Shown in pieces: positions 33,979-40,558 of a stretch of 64,000 bases of DNA. The DNA is taken from the NCBI RefSeq assembly GCF_041320595.1, contig NZ_CP166625.1:4462001-4526000 (forward strand), in the 5' to 3' direction. The notes below the pieces were generated by a model that saw only the letters and a list, made by a program, of their open reading frames with translations, made no database searches and had not been told where the DNA came from. The position numbers and the translations under genes are program-made. How positions within the stretch are numbered: position 1 is the stretch's first letter; every line of letters starts with the position of its first letter. This DNA is from Pleomorphomonas sp. PLEO. GTDB lineage: Bacteria; Pseudomonadota; Alphaproteobacteria; Rhizobiales; Pleomorphomonadaceae.

Positions 33979-34417
33979 GCTCCGGAATCTGCATTACGGA
34001 CAGGAATAGGCCGAGCTGACGGATCGCATTAGCAAAACTCTCGTAATTCAAAGGCTTGGTAATGTAAACATTGGCGCCGAGGTCGTAGCAGCGCTGGATC
34101 TCGCGCGCGTCGTCGGTCGTGGTCAGGACGATGACCGGCGTCCGCCGCGTATGCTCATTGGCCTTGAGGCGAGCGAGGATGTCAATGCCGGTCATATCGG
34201 GGAGATTGAGATCGAGCAGGACCAGCGACGGCCTGCCGATTGCGGCCAATCCCGATCCGTCGGCGCCCAGAAGATAGTTGACCGCGCTGGTGCCATTGCG
34301 AAACGAAATGATCTCGTTGGTGACGCCGGCGCGGCGAATATTCTTCTCGATAAGCCGAGCGTGCCCTTCGTCATCCTCGATCATGATGATGGCCACGGGC
34401 TTAGGTTCTTTGCTCAT
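33971..34417 (-). CDS. Single-domain response regulator
   Basis: A 148-residue stand-alone receiver of the Rcp1-like type: acidic pair in IIMIEDDEGHARLIE (about residues 10-24), phospho-acceptor Asp in LVLLDLNLPDMTGID (about 65-79), TTTDD and Lys in YITKPLNYESF. No output domain. The start ATG 34417 overlaps the kinase stop (ATGA) and its own stop overlaps the next gene, so the three proteins are translationally linked. Confidence 0.93.
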   Translation of the reverse strand: MSKEPKPVAIIMIEDDEGHARLIEKNIRRAGVTNEIISFRNGTSAVNYLLGADGSGLAAIGRPSLVLLDLNLPDMTGIDILARLKANEHTRRTPVIVLTTTDDAREIQRCYDLGANVYITKPLNYESFANAIRQLGLFLSVMQIPELD

Positions 34418-35922
34418 GCTTCGTTTCTCCCCATACGCAATACTAGATCACGGGCGATCGTCACACTGAACGTTGTCCCCGTTTCACCATCGCTTTTCAC
34501 ACTGACGTCGCCGCCGAGGCGGCGGGCGAGCATACGGGTATGGGCCAGGCCGATTCCATCGCCCGGCTTGTCCTGAATACCCGCGCGGCGGAACAGTTCG
34601 AAAATGCGTTCAAAGTCAGCCTCGGCGACGCCTCGTCCGTTATCTTCAATCTCGAAAACCGCCGATCCGCGTTCGAGACGGCCACGAACGGTGATTTGTC
34701 CTGGCCGGCCATCCTTCAGATATTTAGTGGCGTTGTCGAGCAGGTTGGTGAAGATCTGCTGCAAAGCGGAGCGATCGGAAACGACATCGGGAAGACGCCC
34801 ATCGATCCGGACTTCGGCTCCTGCTTCGGCAAAGCGCTGATGGATGGAGTCGATACATTCAGAGACGAGATTTTGCATATCCAACGGCACAGGCTCAAGA
34901 ACTCGGCGTCCAGCGCGCGACAGTTTGAGGATTTCATTGATGAGGCTATCCATGCGCTTCATAGATGAACGGATAAATCCCAATGCCTCAGGAATATCCT
35001 CGTCGACGGCAACGAGGGCATCGGCGCGATCCATATTTTCGGCGTCGCCACCGATCTTTCGGACATAAGCGGTGAGACGCTCAGTCGCCGATTCCAGTTC
35101 GGAGGTGAAGCCCATGATGTTGACGAGGGGCGCCCTGAGATCGTGGCTCACGATATATGCATAGCGCTGCAACTCTTCATTGGTGCGCATCACCGCCTCG
35201 GTGCGCTCGCGTACGCGAGACTCCAGCTCCCGATTGATTTCGATAAGTTCGTGCCGCGCCTCATCGATCTGCCGGATATGTCGAAGCATCACCATTGTGG
35301 CGCCGGCCGTGAGGACGACGATCATGGCGACACCCAGGCTGATCATGGTGGTGAGCATTGAGGCGGCGTCGCGCATCGCGGCGGCACGGGCGATGCGGAC
35401 CGATGCGGCGACATCGCGGATTGTCGCACCCTTCTGACGGATCTGGTCCATCAACACGCGCCCGCGGTCTGAAGCAATGACCAGCCGCGTCGTGTCAAGA
35501 TGCCCCGCCCGGAATTCCGCGAGATTATGCCCGACAAGGTCCATCTTGGCTTGGCCGAGCTTGATCAGTTCGTCCACGGGGCCAGGAGCGATCGCCCGGC
35601 CCTCGTCGACTTCCGCCGCACGCAGCCGAAGATCCGAGGAATCCTCCGCGAATTGGCCAAGCGCCGTTTCGTAAGGTCCGAGATAGGCCTCATTGCTGGT
35701 GATAATAAATCCGCGCTGAGCGGTTTCGGCGTCGACCAAATCGGAGATGAACTCAAGCACCAGCCGATCGACCCGGGCTGCGCGCAAGGATTCCGTGGCG
35801 TGTAGCTGCGAGCGGGAAGAAAAAATGAAGGCCGCCGAAACGATCATCAAAAGAACAACCGCCCCGCCCGCCAACAGCAGGAGATTATAGCCGACGAACC
35901 GGCCCGCACCCGATTTCAACAT
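34414..35922 (-). CDS. CHASE3-domain sensor histidine kinase
   Basis: A 502-residue membrane kinase. The first transmembrane helix (NLLLLAGGAVVLLMIVSAAFIF, about residues 12-33) is followed by a CHASE3 periplasmic domain (about 40-185, with the typical DLVDAETAQRGFIIT block), a second helix (about 188-212), a coiled coil, HisKA with YIVSHDLRAPLVNIMG (about 257-272), and HATPase with IFTNLLDNATKYL, DNGRGV and GIGLAHTRMLA. ATG 35922 gives the normal start; a longer frame to 35991 adds an unlikely Cys/Gly-rich tail. First gene of a kinase-regulator-hybrid operon next to the stress-response genes. Confidence 0.92.
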   Translation of the reverse strand: MLKSGAGRFVGYNLLLLAGGAVVLLMIVSAAFIFSSRSQLHATESLRAARVDRLVLEFISDLVDAETAQRGFIITSNEAYLGPYETALGQFAEDSSDLRLRAAEVDEGRAIAPGPVDELIKLGQAKMDLVGHNLAEFRAGHLDTTRLVIASDRGRVLMDQIRQKGATIRDVAASVRIARAAAMRDAASMLTTMISLGVAMIVVLTAGATMVMLRHIRQIDEARHELIEINRELESRVRERTEAVMRTNEELQRYAYIVSHDLRAPLVNIMGFTSELESATERLTAYVRKIGGDAENMDRADALVAVDEDIPEALGFIRSSMKRMDSLINEILKLSRAGRRVLEPVPLDMQNLVSECIDSIHQRFAEAGAEVRIDGRLPDVVSDRSALQQIFTNLLDNATKYLKDGRPGQITVRGRLERGSAVFEIEDNGRGVAEADFERIFELFRRAGIQDKPGDGIGLAHTRMLARRLGGDVSVKSDGETGTTFSVTIARDLVLRMGRNEA

Positions 35923-36045
35923 CTCCCGTTTTCTCCCCCCCCACACGAAGCAACGTCCAACGCATCCTGCCTGCGGGCCGGGGAAATGCAAGTTTCATCC
36001 TATCGACTGCTCCTTCATCGGGCAAAAGCCGAGGAGATCTCACCG

Positions 36046-36207
36046 TCAAGCGTGGAGCAATTGGAAAACGAAGCTTACCACGAACAAAATCAGAAATAGA
36101 CCGAACAACACTCTAGCAATACCTGCGGAAGCGGCTGCAATGCCGGAAAATCCAAAGACGGCGGCAATCAAGGCAACGACAAGAAAGACGAGAGACCAGT
36201 AAAGCAT
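36046..36207 (-). CDS. DUF1328 (YtjA-like) small membrane protein
   Basis: A 53-residue protein with two hydrophobic helices: [20 protein letters not shown] and the [27 protein letters not shown] half, the DUF1328/UPF0391 pattern including the conserved GIA-ASAGIA turn. ATG 36207 fits the family start exactly; the longer frame to 36273 is not needed. It is preceded at 36 bases by a perfect EcfG promoter. Function unknown; members are often stress-induced in Alphaproteobacteria. Confidence 0.9.
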   Translation of the reverse strand: MLYWSLVFLVVALIAAVFGFSGIAAASAGIARVLFGLFLILFVVSFVFQLLHA

Positions 36208-36242
36208 GGCTAGAACCTCCAACGAACGCACTTCGCTGAAAC

Positions 36243-36267
36243 AACGCTGGATCGCTCGAACGGTTCC
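36243..36267 (-). promoter_or_regulatory. EcfG-dependent promoter of the DUF1328 gene
   Basis: Minus strand GGAAC (36267-36263), 16 bases, CGTT (36246-36243), placing the start codon 36 bases downstream of the -10. Confidence 0.85.
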
Positions 36268-36336
36268 GATCAAACCGTGCGCTTCAGTGAAACTGTCATT
36301 AGACCCCCGCTCCGAAAAACGTCCATCAGCACGCCC

Positions 36337-36361
36337 GGAACCGACCGGACGGTAGAGCGTT
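36337..36361 (+). promoter_or_regulatory. EcfG-dependent promoter of the 24-residue peptide gene
   Basis: GGAAC (36337-36341), 16-base spacer, CGTT (36358-36361), 80 bases ahead of the ATG at 36441. It is back to back with the DUF1328 promoter. Confidence 0.8.
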
Positions 36362-36440
36362 GTACTGGTCGAAGCCCGTGGACAAGGGAGCCGATCCCGA
36401 ACGGGCGTTCCGTTCTCCCCTTAGCAATGGAGCAGGCACC

Positions 36441-36515
36441 ATGCGCAGCATCCTTCTCTGGTTTCTCGGCGTTCCGATCCCGATTATCATCCTGATCGCC
36501 CTCTTCTACCGCTGA
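36441..36515 (+). CDS. 24-residue hydrophobic peptide
   Basis: A very short frame, starting MRSILLWFLGVPIPIII and ending ALFYR, one transmembrane helix with a Pro-Ile-Pro kink. Peptides of the form MR-LLLWLLG-P-PIIIII are seen near stress genes in many Alphaproteobacteria, so I believe it is real although below usual annotation limits. GGAGCAGGC upstream could serve as ribosome site. The EcfG promoter at 36337 supports expression. Function unknown. Confidence 0.7.
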   Translation: MRSILLWFLGVPIPIIILIALFYR

Positions 36516-36637
36516 CGTCGACACCTGGACGGACGACGGTCCGTTCCCTGAACCACAAGACGCCTTCCTTGCCGCCGGCTCCGCTCAGGGCCGGCGGCTT
36601 TGCGCAGATGAGAACGCTAGGCTCAACGGAGGCATCG

Positions 36638-37714
36638 ATGCGTCTTTTTTCCTGTGACGGGTGCGGCAACACTGTCCACTTCGACAATGGGACGTGCCTG
36701 GTCTGCAAAAGACGGCTCGGCTATCTTCCTGCCCGCTCCCGCATGACGGCACTCGAACCCTCGGGAGAGGGGTGGATCTCGTCCGCCCTCGGCGAAAGTT
36801 TCGCTTTTTGTGCCAATGCCGAGTTTGGGGCGTGCAATTGGCTGCTTCCGGTGGAGCAGGCGGGCGGGCTGTGCCCAGCCTGCCGGCACAATCGAACCAT
36901 CCCCGCGCTCACCGACGACAAGACGATCGAAGCTTTCGCGCGTGTGATATCAGCCGAGCGCCATCTGTTTTATTCGCTCCTCTCCTGGCGCCTTCCGGTA
37001 CCCGATAAAGCTGAAAACGCCGAGACGGGCCTGGCCTTCGATTTTCTCGCCGATGAGATCGGCCCGGACGGCAGCGTTGTACCCGTCATGACCGGGCACG
37101 CCGACGGCGTCATTACCTTGGCCATCGCCGAGGCCGACGATGCCGCGCGCGAGGAGCGTCGGGTCCGCCTTGGCGAACCTTACCGAACGCTGCTCGGACA
37201 TTTTCGACACGAGATCGGCCACTATTACTGGGATCGGCTGGTACGCGATGGTGGCCACGTGGAGGATTTCCGCTCGCTGTTCGGAGACGAGAGGCAGGAC
37301 TACTCGGAAGCATTGGAGCGAAACTACCGCGATGGCCCACCAGCCGACTGGCGGAGCCGTTTCGTCAGTACCTATGCAGCTTGTCACCCTTGGGAAGATT
37401 TCGCAGAGACCTTCGCCCACTATATTCATATGGTAGATGCGCTTGAAACGGCGCATGCCCTAGGGCTTGTGGTTTCGCCACGTGTGACCGTGCCGGAGCA
37501 ACTTGATCTCGACGTCGATTTCTCCCCTTATCGCCAGAAAGACTTCGCCACTCTCGCCAATGCCTGGCCACCACTTACAATCGCCATCAATGAGATCAAC
37601 CGATCGCTTGGCCTGCGGGACTTCTACCCATTCGTTCTTTCAAAAGAAATTCTATCAAAGCTGGAATTTGTACACACGCTCATCGCGCCGGGCCACTCCG
37701 TCGAAGCTCGCTGA
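36638..37714 (+). CDS. Putative zinc-binding metallopeptidase (DUF2248/COG4307-like)
   Basis: A 358-residue cytoplasmic protein. The N terminus has a zinc-ribbon-like set of Cys pairs (FSCDGCGNTVHF, CLVCKRRLGYLP, then CANAEFGACNW and LCPACRHNRTIP, about residues 4-95). The middle holds a HExxH metallopeptidase motif in GHFRHEIGHYYWDRL (about 188-202), with Glu/His further on in PWEDFAETFAHYIHM. This is the architecture of the COG4307 family, whose substrate is unknown. ATG 36638 follows ACGGAGG; the frame back to 36569 starts with TTG and lacks a ribosome site. Ends in a hairpin terminator. Confidence 0.85.
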   Translation: MRLFSCDGCGNTVHFDNGTCLVCKRRLGYLPARSRMTALEPSGEGWISSALGESFAFCANAEFGACNWLLPVEQAGGLCPACRHNRTIPALTDDKTIEAFARVISAERHLFYSLLSWRLPVPDKAENAETGLAFDFLADEIGPDGSVVPVMTGHADGVITLAIAEADDAAREERRVRLGEPYRTLLGHFRHEIGHYYWDRLVRDGGHVEDFRSLFGDERQDYSEALERNYRDGPPADWRSRFVSTYAACHPWEDFAETFAHYIHMVDALETAHALGLVVSPRVTVPEQLDLDVDFSPYRQKDFATLANAWPPLTIAINEINRSLGLRDFYPFVLSKEILSKLEFVHTLIAPGHSVEAR

Positions 37715-37720
37715 CATGCA

Positions 37721-37752
37721 AAAAGCCCGGCTCATCGAGAAGCCGGGCTTTA
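37721..37752. terminator. Bidirectional terminator
   Basis: AAAAGCCCGGCT (37721-37732) and AGCCGGGCTTT (37741-37751) form an 11-bp stem with A-run on one side and T-run on the other, between two convergent genes. Confidence 0.85.
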
Positions 37753-37776
37753 CTTGAGACCAGAAGATACTTGAAC

Positions 37777-37995
37777 TTATCTCCCGAATTTCCGTTCGCG
37801 CGTCGACCGACGGGGGACAATTTCCGCTGCCGGCATGCGCCGTCCACCAGCCGCCAAAGCCGCGACCAGCAAGATCACGGCGACGATGAGCGGGGCCAGC
37901 GCCAGAAATTGGGTGGCTAAGATCGTCACTTCGGGTCCGGTTACCACTGGCAAATGGGACAGGGCGGACTGCTCAACAAGGGCAAGAGTGGACAT
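37777..37995 (-). CDS. Hypothetical small membrane protein
   Basis: A 72-residue protein with one hydrophobic helix (LATQFLALAPLIVAVILLVAALAAGG, about residues 28-53) and a basic C-terminal tail (PRRSTRERKFGR). ATG 37995 is preceded by AGAGGA at good spacing. I do not recognise a family. It lies among stress-response genes but has no clear EcfG promoter. Confidence 0.55.
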   Translation of the reverse strand: MSTLALVEQSALSHLPVVTGPEVTILATQFLALAPLIVAVILLVAALAAGGRRMPAAEIVPRRSTRERKFGR

Positions 37996-38095
37996 GACTT
38001 GATCCTCTTCTTCCACCAGTCGGAGCCGCGAGCCCGGACAAGCGGAGCTAAGTGGGAACTGGGACCGTGGAGTTCCGGAGATTTTTCATCGCCGG

Positions 38096-38242
38096 CTATT
38101 TCCCTTCAACTGAGACGCCTTTTTCACCGATCGAGATTTCTACGCCATTCGGCTTCTTCTTCTCTTCATAAAGCTGATAGCCGAGCACGCCGACACCAAC
38201 GGCAAGCAGAACAACGACGGCGACAAGCATCTGACGGTTCAT
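38096..38242 (-). CDS. Hypothetical 48-residue signal-anchored protein
   Basis: Starts MNRQMLVAVVVLLAVGVG and continues with YQLYEEKKKPNGVEISIG to a C-terminal VSVEGK. One N-terminal transmembrane helix then a short charged and beta-prone tail, probably periplasmic. The GGGAGACG ribosome site before ATG 38242 supports it, and codon use is like its neighbours. Upstream on the minus strand, within about 38320-38350, GGAAC-N16-TGTT is one base from the EcfG consensus. Function unknown. Confidence 0.65.
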   Translation of the reverse strand: MNRQMLVAVVVLLAVGVGVLGYQLYEEKKKPNGVEISIGEKGVSVEGK

Positions 38243-38452
38243 GACGTCTCCCAACTCGAATGCCGGATTGAACGAACCGGCGTGATAGGCAAAGCTCGGT
38301 GATCACCCGATCTTCACTAGGGAAACACTTCCGAGAACCGTTGGTTCCCTCAGCTCCGTCTTTATTCGCCAATTTTCATACGCCAATGGGCTGGAGCCAA
38401 GCTGGAGCCGTTCTTTCGCGAAGCTCTGTTAGGGCCGAAGGAACCCCAACAT

Positions 38453-38493
38453 AAAAAGTCAGCCTCGGCGTCATGGAAGACGCCGGGGCTGAC
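38453..38493 (-). terminator. Rho-independent terminator of ftrABC
   Basis: On the minus strand GTCAGCC-CGGCGTC pairs with GACGCCG-GGCTGAC (one internal mismatch) and is followed by TTTTTA, 27 bases after the ftrC stop. Confidence 0.9.
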
Positions 38494-38519
38494 CAATATC
38501 GCGGGAGCTATGATTTCCG

Positions 38520-39356
38520 TCAGGCGATCGCGGGCGCCACCTGCCGTCTCGGACGGAAAATCAGGAACAGCACCAGCGTCCAGTAGCCGACGAAAACGAC
38601 GAGTTCCGTCAAGTTGGGTGTCGCCCGGTAGCCGGTCAGCGCCGAAATGAAGCCGCCTGTTGCGTCACCATCGGAGAGCAGCCAACCGCTGTCCCAGAGG
38701 CGACGGGATAGGCGCGGCAGGATCTCGAGGTCGATCAGGCCATCGATACCGGTCATCAGCAACGCGCAGGCGAGAAACAGCAACATGATTTCGGTGATGC
38801 GAAAGAATAGCCGCCAGGAAAGCACACGGCTGCCCGCCTGCAAGAGACCATAGCTGAGGAGTGCCAGCGCAAAACCAAACAGGCCGGCACCGACACCGCT
38901 GAGGAGATCACCTGCGGCGCCCGACGACAGGATGCCGTAGAGGAAGATCACCGTCTCGCTGCCCTCCCGGGCCACCGCCATCAACGCCAGAAAGAAGACA
39001 CCCCACCAGGAGTGACGAGCAACGGCCGACGACAACTGCGTCTCGAGGTCACGCCTCATGGACCGGCCGTGCTTGCGCATCCAGAATACCATCTGGAGGA
39101 TGAGCGCAGCGGCGATCAGCACGACAGCCGTTGTGTAGGTGAGTTGCGCGTCCTCGGAGATGGAATCGCCGAGCCGCACCAACACCACGGCAAGAAGACC
39201 CGCGAAGGCGAGGCCCGCGGCAACGCCGCCCCACAGGAACATGCGGGCGCGGCCCGTGTCGCGCGCCTCACTGCGCAGCCATGCATCGAGAATGCCGATG
39301 ACCAACAGCGCCTCGACGCTCTCGCGCCAGACCACAAAGGCTATGGAGCCGAACAT
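38520..39356 (-). CDS. ftrC: FTR1-family iron permease FtrC
   Basis: A 278-residue inner-membrane iron permease of the FTR1/EfeU family with about seven helices. Two Glu-rich iron motifs are visible: WRESVEALLVIG near residue 10 (R-E-x-x-E) and AREGSETVIFLYG near 138 (R-E-G-x-E). Together with FtrA, FtrB and FtrD this matches the Brucella-type ferrous iron uptake system. It is last in the minus-strand operon ftrA-ftrB-ftrC and ends in a strong terminator. Confidence 0.93.
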   Translation of the reverse strand: MFGSIAFVVWRESVEALLVIGILDAWLRSEARDTGRARMFLWGGVAAGLAFAGLLAVVLVRLGDSISEDAQLTYTTAVVLIAAALILQMVFWMRKHGRSMRRDLETQLSSAVARHSWWGVFFLALMAVAREGSETVIFLYGILSSGAAGDLLSGVGAGLFGFALALLSYGLLQAGSRVLSWRLFFRITEIMLLFLACALLMTGIDGLIDLEILPRLSRRLWDSGWLLSDGDATGGFISALTGYRATPNLTELVVFVGYWTLVLFLIFRPRRQVAPAIA

Positions 39357-39393
39357 TGAACTAGACCTTGTCTTGGCGCTTCACGCCATTGGC

Positions 39394-39762
39394 TCACTTG
39401 GCAACCAGCAGTGCCGGTGGCGCCTCCGGATGGAAGTCGTCGAAGAAGGAGTATTCTCCCGGATCGAGATACTTGATCACCATACTGGTGGTGACACCCG
39501 GCCCGATCACCTTTTCCTTGCGGAGCGGTACGCTTTCAAATTCGGCCGGCGTCTTGCCTAGGTTGACGAGCTGCAGCTCGAAGCGGGTGTCGGATGGAAC
39601 CTCGATGCGACCTGGCGTCACGGTACCGTCGTTGAACTCGATGCGGAATACCGGATCATCCTCGGCGGCGGCCGGCGCGGCCGCCGCGAGGACCACGAGC
39701 AAGCAACCGGCGGCTTGGCAAAGCCGCCGCCGGTGCGTCGTGTTGGCTGGCTCAGTAGCCAC
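39394..39762 (-). CDS. ftrB: Cupredoxin-domain protein FtrB
   Basis: A 122-residue exported protein with signal peptide (LCQAAGCLLVVLAAAAPAAAE) and a cupredoxin_1 fold: DDPVFRIEFNDGTVTPGRIEVPS, FELQLVNLGKTPAEFES and the final YSFFDDFHPEAPPALLV. In the Ftr system this protein is proposed to oxidise Fe(II) at the periplasmic face. I prefer the GTG at 39762, overlapping the ftrA stop, which gives a proper signal peptide; the frame open to 39828 adds an Arg/Pro-rich shadow of ftrA. Confidence 0.85.
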   Translation of the reverse strand: MATEPANTTHRRRLCQAAGCLLVVLAAAAPAAAEDDPVFRIEFNDGTVTPGRIEVPSDTRFELQLVNLGKTPAEFESVPLRKEKVIGPGVTTSMVIKYLDPGEYSFFDDFHPEAPPALLVAK

Positions 39763-40294
39763 CCTTTTTCCCCGTTCCGGTGTAGGTGAACTCGTAATTG
39801 GTGTCGAACGGCGCGAACCACGGGGCAACGCCCGTTTCCTTGTCGACGTGACGACCGAACATCGCCATGTGGCCGGTACTGGCCGGCGGGGCGATGTGGA
39901 AGGTCAGCTTATAGATGCCGGGGCCGTCGAGCTTCACGTTGTCGCCGTAGTGCGGGCCATCCGATGCGACCATCCCCATGAGCGGTCCCTTGGCAACAGA
40001 CTTACCATCCTTGATGAGTTCATAGCTGATGTCGAGATAGGGCATCCAGTCGCCGTTGGCGAAACCGTTGACGTTGTCTTTGGTGGCGTGAATATCGGCC
40101 TCGAGGTGGACGTCCGCCTTGTCGGCGGCCAGCATCATACCAGCCGGCTCCATCTCGATCGGCTGCAGATAGACGGCAGCCACTTCCATGCCACCGCCGA
40201 ACTGCGGCTCGCCGATCGGATATTCAAGCGCATAAGCGCTCGTCGCAAAACCAAAGGCCGCCGAGGCCAGAACCATTCCACTCAGGATGCGCAT
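39752..40294 (-). CDS. ftrA: Periplasmic iron-binding protein FtrA (P19/Tp34 family)
   Basis: A 180-residue exported protein, signal peptide to ATSAYA at about residue 22. Typical P19/Tp34 sequences follow: YPIGEPQFGGGMEVAAVYLQPIEMEP, DVHLEADIHAT, GDWMPYLDISYELIKDG, MVASDGPHYGDNVKLDGPG and the metal-site HMAMFGRHVDKETGVAPWF. Metal ligands are the conserved Met, Glu and His residues of these blocks. It is first in the ftrABC operon, divergent from ftrD, with a Fur-like box just upstream. Confidence 0.93.
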   Translation of the reverse strand: MRILSGMVLASAAFGFATSAYALEYPIGEPQFGGGMEVAAVYLQPIEMEPAGMMLAADKADVHLEADIHATKDNVNGFANGDWMPYLDISYELIKDGKSVAKGPLMGMVASDGPHYGDNVKLDGPGIYKLTFHIAPPASTGHMAMFGRHVDKETGVAPWFAPFDTNYEFTYTGTGKKGGY

Positions 40295-40312
40295 TTCGTT
40301 GCCCTATTTGCT

Positions 40313-40325
40313 AATGATTGTCATG
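40313..40325. promoter_or_regulatory. Fur-like iron box in front of ftrA
   Basis: AATGATTGTCATG contains ATGA-TTG-TCAT (40314-40324), resembling half of a Fur-type box, 20-30 bases upstream of the ftrA start. Which iron regulator binds (Fur/Mur, RirA or Irr) cannot be told. Confidence 0.4.
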
Positions 40326-40480
40326 AGTATTTGCGTTAGGGAACAAAGGTCAACCATGGGGAAACTCCTGATAACGCGTGAAGTACACCCTAAGCCTTTG
40401 ATTGGAAATCATATTTATCGCGAATCCCCTTTTTGAGGGAAAGATGAGGGAAATCACCAGCTTGATCTGCTAATGCAAGT

Positions 40481-40493
40481 GCTAACAGTTAGC
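40481..40493. promoter_or_regulatory. Perfect palindrome in front of ftrD
   Basis: GCTAAC-A-GTTAGC lies 66 bases upstream of the ftrD start, with a further TGCTAA half-like sequence at about 40468-40473. Probably an operator; the protein is unknown. Confidence 0.45.
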
Positions 40494-40558
40494 ATCTTGG
40501 CGTCCTTCGCGGACGGGTGAAGCGGCGCCGTGTTGAGCCGGTGTCGGAGGGACGCATC

